A stretch of DNA of 64,000 nucleotides from positions 372,001-436,000 of the forward strand of contig NZ_CP010803.1 of NCBI RefSeq assembly GCF_000960975.1, written 5' to 3'. The translations under genes and the position numbers were made by a program. The DNA comes from Martelella endophytica (lineage in GTDB: Bacteria; Pseudomonadota; Alphaproteobacteria; Rhizobiales; Rhizobiaceae). Positions 53,516 through 62,870 of this stretch are shown here, in pieces; the first letter of the stretch is position 1, and each line of letters begins with the position of its first letter. The notes beneath the pieces are model-generated. The model searched no databases. It saw only the letters and a program-made list of their open reading frames with translations, and had not been told where the DNA came from.

Positions 53516-55327
53516 ATGAGCGGTGATGCGATCAATGCGAATTCCGGCTCCGGCCCCCAAGCCTTCACCCTGGTGCTGGTGAAGCCGACCCATTACGACG
53601 ATGACGGATATCCGATCCAGTGGCTGCGCTCCGCCCTGCCCTCGAACACGCTTGCCTGCATGAATGCGCTCGCGGAAGACGCACAGGCTCGCAACGTCCT
53701 TGGCAGCGACGTCGACTTCCACATCGAGACCTATGACGAGACCAATCGTCGCGTTTCTCCTTCAAGGATCGTCCGAAGGATCAGGGCGCGTGGCGGCAAG
53801 GCCTTGATCGGCCTCGTCGGCGTGCAGTCCAACCAGTATCCCCGGGCGCTCGATCTGGCACGGGAATTCCGGACCGCCGACCTGCCGGTGGCAATCGGCG
53901 GGTTCCATGTCTCGGGCTGCATTGCCATGCTGCCGGAAATGCCGGCCGAGCTTGCCGAGGCGCAATCGATGGGCATCGCACTCTTTGCCGGCGAGGCAGA
54001 GGAAGGCCGGCTTGACGCGGTGCTGCTCGATGTCTGGCACGACCGGCTGAAGCCGCTCTACAATCACATGGACAATCTGCCAGGCCTCAGCGGCGAACCG
54101 CCGCCGATCCTGTCGCGCAAGGATGTGAGCCGCACCGCCGGCACCTATTCCAGCATCGACCTCGGGCGCGGCTGTCCCTACCAGTGTTCCTTCTGCACCA
54201 TCATCAATGTCCAGGGACGCAAGAGCCGCTTCCGCACGCCGGACGACCTCGAGCGGATCATCCGCGCCAATTACGCGCAGGGCATCGACCGGTTCTTCAT
54301 CACCGACGACAATTTCGCCCGCAACAGCGACTGGGAAATTCTCGTCGACCGGATCATCAAGCTTCGCGAGGAGGAAGGCATCCGCCTCGGGCTCACCATC
54401 CAGGTCGACACGCTCTGTCACAAGATCCCGAACTTCATCGAGAAAACGACCCAGGCCGGCGTGCGCCGCGTCTTTATCGGGCTTGAAAACATAAACCCGG
54501 ACAATCTGATCGCCGCCAAGAAGCGGCAGAACAAGATCACCGAATATCGCGACATGCTGCAGAAGTGGCGCACCCACGGAGCGATTACCTATGCCGGCTA
54601 CATCATCGGCTTCCCCGGCGACACCAGGGAATCGCTCGTTCGCGATCTTGAGATCATCAAGCGCGAACTGCCGCTCGACATCCTCGAATTCTTCTTTCTG
54701 ACACCGCTTCCGGGATCGGAGGATCACAAGACCCTGCTCGCCAAGGGCACGTGGATGGATCCCGACATCAACAAATACGACCTCGATCACCGCGTCACGC
54801 ACCATCCGAAGATGTCGGATGCGGAATGGGACGAGGCCTACAAGCTCGCCTGGGATACCTTCTACAGCCCCGACCACATCCGCACGATCCTGAAACGTGC
54901 AGCGCAGATCCCGAACGGCCGGCCGAAGACCGTTTTCCGCACGATGCTGTGGTTCAAGTCGATGATCGATTTCGAGGATGTCCATCCTCTTGAAGGCGGC
55001 GCCCTCAGGATCAAGCACAGGCGCGACCGCCGCCACGGCCTGAAACGGGAATCACCGCTGGTGTTCTATCCCCGCTACTGGAGCGAGACCGTGTCGAAGG
55101 CGTGGAAATACTGGCGATTCTACGCGGGCTCGCGCGCCATCCTGAAGGAGTTGCTCGCCGATCCGGACCGTCACGCCTATCAGGATGTCGCGATCACACC
55201 GCCGCAGGCCGACGAGTTCGAAGAACTCTCCCTTTACCACGCCACCATGGGCGGCGAAGCGGCACTCGCCCGCAAGAAGCGCGGCGACAGCATAAGCCCG
55301 GCCGCAAAGGTGGCCGGGGCGGTTTAG
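53516..55327 (+). CDS. B12-binding-domain radical SAM protein
   Basis: A 603-residue protein. Residues about 60-185 form a cobalamin-binding Rossmann-like domain (GLVGVQSNQYPRALDLAREF; VAIGGFHVSGC). The radical SAM core follows, with GRGCPYQCSFCTI (C-x3-C-x2-C cluster ligands, about residues 218-226), FFITDDNFARN and VFIGLENINPDNL. A C-terminal helical region of about 170 residues is of unknown fold. Such enzymes methylate or rearrange unactivated carbons (BchE, HpnJ and methyltransferase relatives); the substrate here is unknown. The gene stands alone. ATG 53516 is preferred to a GTG at 53507. Confidence 0.9.
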   Translation: MSGDAINANSGSGPQAFTLVLVKPTHYDDDGYPIQWLRSALPSNTLACMNALAEDAQARNVLGSDVDFHIETYDETNRRVSPSRIVRRIRARGGKALIGLVGVQSNQYPRALDLAREFRTADLPVAIGGFHVSGCIAMLPEMPAELAEAQSMGIALFAGEAEEGRLDAVLLDVWHDRLKPLYNHMDNLPGLSGEPPPILSRKDVSRTAGTYSSIDLGRGCPYQCSFCTIINVQGRKSRFRTPDDLERIIRANYAQGIDRFFITDDNFARNSDWEILVDRIIKLREEEGIRLGLTIQVDTLCHKIPNFIEKTTQAGVRRVFIGLENINPDNLIAAKKRQNKITEYRDMLQKWRTHGAITYAGYIIGFPGDTRESLVRDLEIIKRELPLDILEFFFLTPLPGSEDHKTLLAKGTWMDPDINKYDLDHRVTHHPKMSDAEWDEAYKLAWDTFYSPDHIRTILKRAAQIPNGRPKTVFRTMLWFKSMIDFEDVHPLEGGALRIKHRRDRRHGLKRESPLVFYPRYWSETVSKAWKYWRFYAGSRAILKELLADPDRHAYQDVAITPPQADEFEELSLYHATMGGEAALARKKRGDSISPAAKVAGAV

Positions 55328-55359
55328 TCAGAAATAGACGTGAAGCGGATAAGGCGCGC

Positions 55360-56223
55360 TCAGGCGATCGCCATCAACTCGCTGCCTTCGGCCATCATCG
55401 AGCTCTTCAGCTTTTCCAGCGCGCGGCATTCGATTTGGCGGACACGTTCCTTGGAAATGCCGAGCTCCTCACCGAGTTCGGCGAGCGTTGCGCTGTCCTC
55501 AGCGAGTTTGCGGGCGCGGATGACGCGATTTTCGCGTGGGGTCAGCTTGCCGAGCGCGCTCTTCAGCCTGAGGCTGATGCGTTCGCCATCGATGATGCCG
55601 GAGACCTGCTCCTCGGGAAGCGGCTTGTCGCACACCAGAAGATCGATGCGCTGGGTGCCCTCCTCGTCGCTGTCGCCGACGGTTGCCTGCAGTGAGGTAT
55701 CGTTGGCCGAAAGCCGCGAATCCATGTTCTGGACATCGGCAACGGTGACGCCGAGGCTGGAGGCGATTTCCTCGTAGATCGCCTGGGCAGAGAGCTCGCG
55801 GTCACGTGCCGCGATGCGGGCGCGCAGCCGGCGGAGCTTGAAGAACAGCGCCTTCTGGGTCGAGCTGGTGCCGCCGCGAACGATCGACCAGTTGCGTAGC
55901 ACAAAATCCTGCATCGCGGCGCGAACCCACCAGCTTGCATAGGTCGAGAACCGGACGCCCCGCTTGTGGTCGAAGCGGGCGGCTGCTTCCAGCAGACCGA
56001 CATAGCCTTCCTGCACAAGATCGGACTTCGGCAGGCCAAAACCGCGAAACTTGCCGGCCATGGAGACGACCAGCCGGAGATGCGCCATGGCGATATCGTT
56101 GCGGGCGCCGCTGTCATCCTTGCCGCGCCAACGTGCTGCGAGCTCGGTTTCCTGTTCGCGTGTCAGATAGGGGGCCGCCATGGCCGCGCTGGCAATTCGG
56201 TGGTCCTGAACGTCGATCTGCAT
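55360..56223 (-). CDS. rpoH: RNA polymerase sigma-32 factor, RpoH2-like
   Basis: A 287-residue heat-shock-type sigma factor. Region 2 is DIAMAHLRLVVSMAGKFRGFGLPKSDLVQEG plus RFSTYASWWVRAAMQDFVLRNWS (quoted in parts: TYASWWVRAAMQDFVL). The RpoH box appears as TQKALFFKLRRLRA, and region 4 as LGISKERVRQIECRALEKLK. The slightly divergent box and context suggest the second RpoH of rhizobia, which governs general stress rather than classic heat shock. GGGAG precedes the ATG at 56223; a longer frame to 56352 is rejected. Confidence 0.93.
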   Translation of the reverse strand: MQIDVQDHRIASAAMAAPYLTREQETELAARWRGKDDSGARNDIAMAHLRLVVSMAGKFRGFGLPKSDLVQEGYVGLLEAAARFDHKRGVRFSTYASWWVRAAMQDFVLRNWSIVRGGTSSTQKALFFKLRRLRARIAARDRELSAQAIYEEIASSLGVTVADVQNMDSRLSANDTSLQATVGDSDEEGTQRIDLLVCDKPLPEEQVSGIIDGERISLRLKSALGKLTPRENRVIRARKLAEDSATLAELGEELGISKERVRQIECRALEKLKSSMMAEGSELMAIA

Positions 56224-56435
56224 GGCGTCACTCCCGGGCTCATGGAAATGGGAAGATGCGGTCTTGCCGACGTCATGCGACGCCGATCCAATCCACGGCT
56301 TCATGTTGTGTTTAACGTCCACAGCGCCGATTTGGTTCACACCGCAGCGCAAGTTTTCGGCGGCGGCGGTGGAATCCGCCCTGAAAACATGATGTTATCG
56401 GCCGATCACAGTTCGTTTACCGCAGGGGCGGCAGG

Positions 56436-57140
56436 ATGACTGACAACCGCGCGATCATGGCGGCGGGCAACAATGCAGATCTCTACGAGGCCGTGTTTGC
56501 AGCACACGGCCTCCGCTACGAGCGTCAACCCTACGCCTTTATTGCCATTGATCCGCCGCCGCCCTTCTATGCGCACCTTACCGTCCTGCGGCCCGGCCAC
56601 GCCGACGCTGTCCGCGAGCGGACCGAGCAGCTGCGGCAGCGTTTCGATGACCCGATCGGCGTCAAGGACAGCTTCTGCGAGCTCGATGCGACGGAAGAAA
56701 GCGTGCTGTTCAGCGCCGCATGGCTATGGCGGAAAAAGGCAGCGACCATGCCGGGCGGCTGGAAGAGAATAGAGACTGAAGAGGCGCTTGGGACCTGGGA
56801 GACGGCGTGGCGGGGCGCGCCCTCGGACGAGCGGCAGTTCCCGGAGACGATGCTGAACGATGCGGCCATCGGCTTCTTCGGAAGCTGGCGGGACGGCCGG
56901 ATCGTCGCCGGTTGCATCGCCAATATTTCAGGTGACTGCGTCGGCCTCTCGAACGTCTTTCCCGATGAGGCCTTCGCGGATGCGGCCGGTTGCGCCGCTG
57001 CCTTTGCCCCGACCCTGCCGGTGGTGGGCTATGAACGCGGCGCGGCGCTGGACAAAGCGACCGCCAGCGGCTTCGAGATCGTCGGCCGGCTCCGTGTGCT
57101 GGCGTTCGATACCGGCACAAAAAAATCCGGCCACAAGTGA
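56436..57140 (+). CDS. Unknown protein, possibly of acetyltransferase fold
   Basis: A 234-residue soluble protein that I do not recognise. The C-terminal part has a pattern seen in GNAT-like proteins: IGFFGSWRDGRIVAGCIANISGDCVGLSNVF, then an ending VGYERGAALDKATASGFEIVGRLRVLAF (quoted in parts). A clear acetyl-CoA pyrophosphate loop is absent. The last codons and the TGA lie inside the terminator hairpin at 57119-57153. It diverges from rpoH and converges with carD. Confidence 0.75.
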   Translation: MTDNRAIMAAGNNADLYEAVFAAHGLRYERQPYAFIAIDPPPPFYAHLTVLRPGHADAVRERTEQLRQRFDDPIGVKDSFCELDATEESVLFSAAWLWRKKAATMPGGWKRIETEEALGTWETAWRGAPSDERQFPETMLNDAAIGFFGSWRDGRIVAGCIANISGDCVGLSNVFPDEAFADAAGCAAAFAPTLPVVGYERGAALDKATASGFEIVGRLRVLAFDTGTKKSGHK

Positions 57141-57153
57141 CCGGACTTTTTTT
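57119..57153. terminator. Bidirectional terminator containing a stop codon
   Basis: An A-run, then TCCGG-CCAC pairs across AA with GTGA-CCGGA, followed by seven T residues. Poly-A on one side and poly-T on the other let it work for both converging genes. The TGA of the 56436 gene (57138-57140) is in the stem, so translation ends within the terminator. Confidence 0.8.
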
Positions 57154-57178
57154 GGAATTCACGTTATGGAAGAGGCGC

Positions 57179-57751
57179 TCAGGCGGCTTCTTCGCGGGCG
57201 TCGTCTTCGTCGTCTGCCGCCTTGCCGCGCTTGGGACCCTTGGCAAGATGGGTTTCGATGAGACGGACGGCTTCGGTTTCCGACATCTTGTTGACGGCGG
57301 CAATTTCGCGGGCCATGCGGTCGAGGGCGGCTTCGTAAAGCTGACGCTCGGAATAGGACTGTTCCGGCTGATTTTCGGCGCGGTAGAGATCGCGAACGAC
57401 CTCGGCGATCGAAATCAGGTCACCGGAATTGATCTTGGCATCGTATTCCTGCGCGCGGCGCGACCACATGGTGCGCTTGACGCGGGCCTTGCCCTGCACA
57501 ACCTTCAGCGCGCGCTCGACGAAATCGGTTTCCGACAGCTTGCGCATGCCGATGCTCATGGCTTTCGCCACCGGCACCTTGAGGCGCATCTTGTCCTTGT
57601 CGAAATCGATGACGAAAAGCTCGAGCTTCATGCCCGCCACTTCCTGCTCTTCGATGGCGTTGATCGTGCCGACGCCGTGGGCAGGGTAGACGATGGACTC
57701 ACCAGTCTTGAAACCGTGGCGGCCTGAAGGCTTTTTCTGCTGTACTGTCAT
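57179..57751 (-). CDS. carD: CarD/CdnL-family transcription regulator
   Basis: A 190-residue CarD-type protein. The Tudor-like RNA-polymerase-binding domain is GESIVYPAHGVGTINAIEEQEVAGMKLELFVIDF (quoted in part: IVYPAHGVGTI), followed by the helical DNA-binding part with WSRRAQEYDAKINSGD and AEVVRDLYR, then an acidic tail. CdnL proteins stabilise open promoter complexes at rRNA and other growth genes; they are essential or growth-linked in alphaproteobacteria. Confidence 0.93.
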   Translation of the reverse strand: MTVQQKKPSGRHGFKTGESIVYPAHGVGTINAIEEQEVAGMKLELFVIDFDKDKMRLKVPVAKAMSIGMRKLSETDFVERALKVVQGKARVKRTMWSRRAQEYDAKINSGDLISIAEVVRDLYRAENQPEQSYSERQLYEAALDRMAREIAAVNKMSETEAVRLIETHLAKGPKRGKAADDEDDAREEAA

Positions 57752-58124
57752 AGGCTTTTAAAAACTCCCTGTTACGCATCCGGCGGGCGCCGGTTCCGGT
57801 CATGCATGTCCGGAGGAGCGGGCAACGGTGGTTGCCGCCCACTGTTTCCATCAAACGGGCAACGGAAAGCGTCGCGAACTCCTTTTGACGAAGGGCATTC
57901 GCTCTTCATTTTGGTGATATTCGACGCTAGTTTGATTGCTTTCTTGGGCTTTATAGGCAAAAGCTGCCGTTTTTTGGGTCAGTACGACAGTATATAACAC
58001 AACATGTGGGAGAAATCAATGAAATATGCGCCCGCGACAGGGTGTCGCCGGCGGAAGCATTGCCTAGGGCGACACCTAACCGAATTGCTGCGCTTCGCCA
58101 AGCCTTAAATTGCCCGGCCGGATG
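57752..58124. promoter_or_regulatory. Upstream region of carD
   Basis: About 370 non-coding bases ahead of carD. Short frames on both strands (for example around 57806-57997) have no ribosome site and no recognisable domain. AT-rich segments at 57900-58030 are the likely promoter area of carD. No further hairpin is evident until the fdxA terminator. Confidence 0.4.
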
Positions 58125-58159
58125 AAAAAACGATTAAGCCCGGAGCGACGCTCACGGGC
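58125..58159 (-). terminator. Intrinsic terminator of the ferredoxin gene
   Basis: On the minus strand GCCCGTGAGCG pairs with CGCTCCGGGC around a single-base loop region, followed by TTAATCGTTTTTT. It starts 11 bases past the fdxA stop. Confidence 0.75.
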
Positions 58160-58170
58160 AGGGCAATTGC

Positions 58171-58509
58171 TCAGTCGCCCGCGCCAGGCTTCTCGGAAAA
58201 GAACTTCTCGAACTTGCCTTCGACGCCGTCCATTTCCTCGGCACCTTCAAGCGGTTCCTTCTTGATCGTGATGTTCGGCCAGACATCGGCGTAATCGGCG
58301 TTCAGTTTCAGCCACTTGTCGAGACCAGGCTCGGTATCGGGGCGGATCGCCTCGGCCGGACATTCCGGCTCGCACACACCGCAATCGATACATTCGTCGG
58401 GATGGATAACAAGGAAGTTCTCACCCTCGTAGAAGCAATCCACCGGGCAGACTTCGACGCAGTCTGTGTATTTGCACTTGATGCAGTTATCGGTCACGAC
58501 ATAGGTCAT
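58171..58509 (-). CDS. fdxA: Seven-iron ferredoxin FdxA
   Basis: A 112-residue ferredoxin. The N-terminal half has [18 protein letters not shown], whose cysteines serve a [3Fe-4S] and part of a [4Fe-4S] cluster; the second half has [16 protein letters not shown]. The C-terminal extension of about 50 residues is typical of FdxA in this group. It carries electrons in the cytoplasm. The ATG at 58509 matches the usual start [17 protein letters not shown] (in part). Confidence 0.95.
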   Translation of the reverse strand: MTYVVTDNCIKCKYTDCVEVCPVDCFYEGENFLVIHPDECIDCGVCEPECPAEAIRPDTEPGLDKWLKLNADYADVWPNITIKKEPLEGAEEMDGVEGKFEKFFSEKPGAGD

Positions 58510-58676
58510 GAAAGGCTCCAGAAATCGATTTCGAGCGGGAGGCACGCGCAATAGCGGCACGTGTCCCGCGCCGGACAGAAGGCTGAGGTACCGGCTTTCC
58601 CGCACGACCGCAAGGACAATTCATGCCCGAAACCGGCCGCATTTTGGCAGAACTTTCCAAATTGCGGTGACCGACC

Positions 58677-59078
58677 TCAATCCTCGCCGGTCAACCTGTC
58701 GATCGCGCGCCTTTCCTTCTTCGTCGGGCGGCCGGCTCCGGGAACCCGCTGGGCCTGCTCGAAGGCGGAAAGGCGCCGACGCTCTTCCGGCGGTGGACTG
58801 ACGTCGTCATAAAGCTGGCTAGCCTCGGCGAAAGGCCCGCGCCTGGCGCCCGGCGCCCTGACGATGAGATGCACATCACGGCGCTCCAGCGACACGACCA
58901 GACGATCGCCAGCCGTCACCTCGGCACTCGCGCGGGCAACCTTCGCATCGTTGAGGCTGACATTGCCGGCCTGGACCAGCTTCTGCGCCAGCGAACGCGA
59001 CTTCACGATGCGCGCGAAGAACAGCCACTTGTCGATGCGCTGGCGGCCCGGCGGGGCCTGTTGCGCCTCGTCCGCCAT
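58677..59078 (-). CDS. S4 RNA-binding domain protein (HslR-like)
   Basis: A 133-residue protein with an N-terminal S4 domain (about residues 10-70): RIDKWLFFARIVKSRSLAQKLVQAG and VSLNDAKVARASAEVTAGDRLVV, followed by an Arg/Pro/Glu-rich tail. HslR/Hsp15 proteins bind stalled 50S subunits that carry peptidyl-tRNA. It starts three bases past the helicase stop on the same strand, so both RNA-related proteins are co-transcribed. Confidence 0.92.
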   Translation of the reverse strand: MADEAQQAPPGRQRIDKWLFFARIVKSRSLAQKLVQAGNVSLNDAKVARASAEVTAGDRLVVSLERRDVHLIVRAPGARRGPFAEASQLYDDVSPPPEERRRLSAFEQAQRVPGAGRPTKKERRAIDRLTGED

Positions 59079-59081
59079 GCC

Positions 59082-62000
59082 TTACTTCTTCATCTGCGCC
59101 TTCAGCGCAGCCAGCTTGGCGAAGGGGGAATCCGGATCGATCGGCTTCTCGCGTTCGCGACGCTCCTGCCGCTGCGGCTTGTTGTCGTCATTGTGGCGAT
59201 CCCGGCGCGGGCCCTTGCCGCCCTTGCCGCCACGGTCATGACGCTCGCCGCGCTCCTGCCGTTCGCCATCGCCGCGGTTCTCGCCGCCCTGCGGACCGCC
59301 ATGGCGGCGGCCGCCCTGGCCACGGCCGCGACCTTCGCCGCGCGGCTGACCGCGACCCTGCTGCGGGCGCGGACCGCGCTCGCTCTGCCGGCCGCCACCC
59401 TGGCGCCACAGCAGAACCGGCTTCGGCTCTTCGGTTTCGGCTTCTGCGGCACCCGCTTCAGTAACGGGCGTTTCGCTGGCAGGCGCTTCGACCGGCGCAG
59501 CCGCCGCTTCAGCCGTCGGCTCGGCAGCGGTCTCGCCTTCAGGCGCGGCAGGTTCAGCCGCTTCGGAAGCGTCCTCGGCAGCCGGTTTTTCGGCGACGAC
59601 CTTGCGAGCAACCGTCTCGACGGCAACACCGGACGCCACCTGGCGCGCAGCCTTCTCGGCGTCGCGCTCGGCCTGGATCTCGGCGAGCTTCTCGACCTCT
59701 TCCGGGCTCGCGGTGTCGGCGCGATAACCGAGCCCCTTGAGGATTTCCTCCATGTCGTCCGGCGTCGCGCCAAGGATCGACATCATTGCCGGCGTGGTGA
59801 CGAAGCGGCGGCCATCAAAGGCTCCTTCCGGACGGGCACCGCCCGCTTCCGGCTTCCACTGGGTCAGCGGCCGGATCAGGTCGGCGAGACGCTCGAGGAT
59901 GTCGATACGCACGGCGCGCTTGCCGAGGAAACGGAAGCCCGCGAGCTTGTAGAAAGCGCGTTCGAATGTGGGATCGGTGACCACAGAGGTGCGGCCAGCG
60001 GCCAGCACGGGAATGAGTTCGCCGTAGCCCGGCTTGTCGAGACCGTCATTGGCAAGCGCCCACAGCAGCGTGATCATCTCGGCCGGCGCCGGCTTCAGCA
60101 GTGCCGGCATGAAGACGTGATAGGCGCCGAAGCGCACACCGTAGCGGCGCAGCGAGGCGCGCGCATCCTGATCGAGCGCCTTGACGTCGTTGGCGACGTC
60201 ACGGCGGAACAGCACGCCGAAATTCTCGATGATCTGGAAGGCGAGACCGCGGGAGAGCCCTTCAAGGTCTTCGGCGGCGGCAAGATCGTCGAGCGGCTTC
60301 AGCACGGTCTGGATCTGGTGATTGACATAGCGTTCGATGCGGGCGGCGACATGATCGCGCGCAGCGCCCGTCAACTGCTCATCGGCAAGCAGGATGACGC
60401 GCGGACGCAGCGCATTGTCGCTTGCGACCAGCCTTGCCACCGGATCGCCGAGCCAGCGCACCGTACCGGAGGCATCCAGCGCCAGATCGCCATTGCCGGA
60501 GGCATGCAGCCGTGCGGCACGCGCCTCGAACTCCAGCGCGAGCGCTTTCAGCGCCGCCGCCTCGATCGCCTTGGCGTCCGGCCCCTCGGCACCGGTCACG
60601 GCCTTGAAACGGAAGCCCGCCAGTTCCCCCACATGATGTCCTTCCACAAAGACATCCCCATTCACGCTCACTTCAGCTTCAAGCATCGCATTCTCTCTCA
60701 GGCGCTTCATCAGCACGGAAGTCCTGCGATCAACGAAGCGTTTCGTCAACCTCTCATGCAGTGCATCCGACAGCCTATCCTCGATTTTCCGTGTCTTTTC
60801 CTGCCAGTGTGTCGGATCGGCAAGCCATCCGGGTCGATTTGACACATAGGTCCAGGTTCTGATCTGGGCGATACGCGCCGACAGCGTATCTATTTCTCCA
60901 TCGGTGCGGTCGGCATGTCGCACCTGGTTTGCCAGGAAGTCCTCGTCCACTGTGCCATGCTCGACAAGATCGAGATAGAGGGAAGCGATGAGTTCGGCAT
61001 GCTGGACTGGAGTGATCCGGCGATAATCCGGAAGCGCGCAGGCTTCCCAGAGAAGTTCGATCCGTTCGCGCCGGTCGGCGCGCTCGGCGACGGCATGATT
61101 GCGCGCCAGAAATTCGAGCGCCCGCTGGTCGACCGCCGGCAGTGCCCGTGTCAGCCCCTGCACCCGCGGCACGTCGTCAAGGCTTGCCTTCAGCCCGGCA
61201 AGCGAGGAAAAGTCGAGCGCCTTGGAGCGCCACTGCAGCACCCGCACGGGATCGAAGTGATGGGTTTCCAGCCGCTCGACCAGTTCATCATCGAACGGCG
61301 CCACCCGGCTGGTGACCCCGAAGGTGCCATCACGCATATGGCGGCCGGCGCGACCGGCGATCTGGCCGAGCTCGCCGGCATTGAGGCTGCGATACTGATG
61401 GCCATCGAATTTGCGGTCCTGAGCGAAGGCGACGTGGTCGACATCGAGGTTGAGGCCCATGCCGATCGCATCGGTGGCGACCAGATATTCGACATCGCCG
61501 TTCTGGTAGAGTTCGACCTGGGCGTTGCGGGTGCGCGGGCTGAGTGCGCCCAGAACCACGGCAGCACCGCCACGCTGGCGGCGGATGAGCTCGGCAATCG
61601 CGTAGACCTCGTCGGCCGAAAAGGCGACGACGGCGGTGCGGCGCGGCAGACGAGTGATCTTCTTCTGACCGGCATAGAAAAGCTGAGACAGACGCGGTCG
61701 CTCGACCACGGAAATGCCCGGCAGCAGGTTCTGCAGGATCGGCTTCATCGTCGCCGAGCCGAGCAGCAGCGTCTCCTCGCGACCGCGCAGGTGCAGGATG
61801 CGATCGGTGAAGATGTGGCCACGCTCAAGGTCGCCGGCAAGCTGGACCTCGTCGATGGCGACAAAGGCTGCGTCTGTCGTGCGCGGCATCGCCTCGACGG
61901 TGCAGACGCTGAAACGTGCCTTCGGCGGCGCGATCTTCTCCTCGCCGGTAACGAGCGCGACGGCATTGACGCCGACGCGTTCGACCAGGCGCGTATAGAC

Positions 62001-62135
62001 CTCGCGCGCCAGAAGGCGCAGCGGCAGCCCGATAACGCCGGAGGAATGCGCCACCATGCGCTCGATTGCGAAATGGGTTTTGCCGGTATTGGTCGGACCG
62101 AGCATCGCGGTGACACCGCGTCCGCTCAAGATCAT
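59082..62135 (-). CDS. SUV3-like DEAD/DEAH RNA helicase with charged C-terminal tail
   Basis: A 1017-residue helicase related to the mitochondrial degradosome helicase SUV3. Motif I is LGPTNTGKTHFAIE, motif II VAIDEVQLAGD, motif III GSATMKP, and motif VI IGQIAGRAGRHMRDGTFG-like (Q-x-x-GRAGR). SUV3-type C-terminal domains follow to about residue 770. The last 200 residues are low-complexity: an Ala/Glu/Pro region, then an Arg/Gly/Gln-rich tail typical of RNA binding. The likely job is unwinding RNA for decay or rRNA processing. The start at 62135 gives the family N-terminus; the alternative at 62243 is less likely. Confidence 0.88.
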   Translation of the reverse strand: MILSGRGVTAMLGPTNTGKTHFAIERMVAHSSGVIGLPLRLLAREVYTRLVERVGVNAVALVTGEEKIAPPKARFSVCTVEAMPRTTDAAFVAIDEVQLAGDLERGHIFTDRILHLRGREETLLLGSATMKPILQNLLPGISVVERPRLSQLFYAGQKKITRLPRRTAVVAFSADEVYAIAELIRRQRGGAAVVLGALSPRTRNAQVELYQNGDVEYLVATDAIGMGLNLDVDHVAFAQDRKFDGHQYRSLNAGELGQIAGRAGRHMRDGTFGVTSRVAPFDDELVERLETHHFDPVRVLQWRSKALDFSSLAGLKASLDDVPRVQGLTRALPAVDQRALEFLARNHAVAERADRRERIELLWEACALPDYRRITPVQHAELIASLYLDLVEHGTVDEDFLANQVRHADRTDGEIDTLSARIAQIRTWTYVSNRPGWLADPTHWQEKTRKIEDRLSDALHERLTKRFVDRRTSVLMKRLRENAMLEAEVSVNGDVFVEGHHVGELAGFRFKAVTGAEGPDAKAIEAAALKALALEFEARAARLHASGNGDLALDASGTVRWLGDPVARLVASDNALRPRVILLADEQLTGAARDHVAARIERYVNHQIQTVLKPLDDLAAAEDLEGLSRGLAFQIIENFGVLFRRDVANDVKALDQDARASLRRYGVRFGAYHVFMPALLKPAPAEMITLLWALANDGLDKPGYGELIPVLAAGRTSVVTDPTFERAFYKLAGFRFLGKRAVRIDILERLADLIRPLTQWKPEAGGARPEGAFDGRRFVTTPAMMSILGATPDDMEEILKGLGYRADTASPEEVEKLAEIQAERDAEKAARQVASGVAVETVARKVVAEKPAAEDASEAAEPAAPEGETAAEPTAEAAAAPVEAPASETPVTEAGAAEAETEEPKPVLLWRQGGGRQSERGPRPQQGRGQPRGEGRGRGQGGRRHGGPQGGENRGDGERQERGERHDRGGKGGKGPRRDRHNDDNKPQRQERREREKPIDPDSPFAKLAALKAQMKK

Positions 62136-62338
62136 TGCGTTCGAATTCAACGTCCCGGTCCCGAATTCCCCTGGCCAGGGCCAAAACCTCGCCCCCGGCC
62201 GATGCCGAAATGGCCAGCCTGCGCGGAAATCGGCGGCTGGCATACCTTCCTATAGATGGACTCTGCGCCGTCAGCAAGCAAGAGGGGGAGGCAAATCCGG
62301 AGTTATATGCGCAAATCCTTAAATTCTGGAACAGATGC

Positions 62339-62389
62339 GAACGAATCGAAGACGAATCGCTGACTCTGTCATTTTCCCGTTTCGTTCAC
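62339..62389. repeat. Direct repeat copy A, with three GANTC sites
   Basis: A 51-base unit beginning GAACGAATCG and ending GTTCAC, about 80% identical to copy B at 62787-62838 with one single-base indel. Each unit contains a doubled ACGAATCG. Copy A has GANTC at 62343, 62354 and 62362. Confidence 0.65.
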
Positions 62390-62786
62390 GGCTAGATGTT
62401 GGGCTCTGCCCGTTTCTTCGCCCCACATCTGGAATCGCAAGATCGACGGTAAATGCCGTTTGAGCGAAGAAGACGCGTCGCGTTAACCTTCCTTTACAAA
62501 GTGTAAACGACAGAACGAGTCCAGCGAGTGGCGGATGCAAGAAAAGACATCGCTTCATGGAAACGCTTTCCTCGACATCTCCTGCACACCGATCTACGTA
62601 CGGGCTTGCGATCCAGCCCGACCTCGCACGCCATCCCGCCTTCATGATGCCCGTGAACTTTCCGTTGGCCTTGCCACCGGCTTTTCCGTGGCACGATCCG
62701 TCGCCTATCCCCTGAAGGCCCGCGCAACGCTCGGCAGGGCATGAAATGCCAAAAAACGCCTGTCGTTAACTTTCGGGCCAAAGCCG

Positions 62787-62838
62787 GAACGAATCGGCGA
62801 CGAATCGCTGACGGCGGTATTTTCCGGTTTTGTTCACC
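62787..62838. repeat. Direct repeat copy B, with two GANTC sites
   Basis: The second copy, 448 bases from copy A, keeps the two GAATC sites (62791, 62802), the run before TTTTCC and the terminal GTTCAC. It ends 17 bases before the CtrA box, so it could be part of the same promoter. Confidence 0.65.
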
Positions 62839-62854
62839 CCAAAATATGGTGTTT

Positions 62855-62870
62855 TAACAGTAATTTAACC
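62855..62870 (+). promoter_or_regulatory. CtrA binding box (TTAA-N7-TTAAC)
   Basis: TTAA (62855-62858), seven bases, then TTAAC (62866-62870), an exact match to the CtrA consensus. The right half continues as TTAACCAT, and another TTAACCAT lies at 62921-62928. The group is 94-167 bases upstream of the DUF3309 start, a suitable distance for promoter control. Confidence 0.55.

Noticed and set aside
57806..57997. 63-residue frame upstream of carD
   Set aside because: No ribosome site, no conserved-looking pattern, and it lies in the probable promoter region.
62319..62781. Several short frames on both strands between the helicase and DUF3309 genes
   Set aside because: They cross the direct repeats, have no ribosome sites and encode Arg/Ser-rich random sequence.
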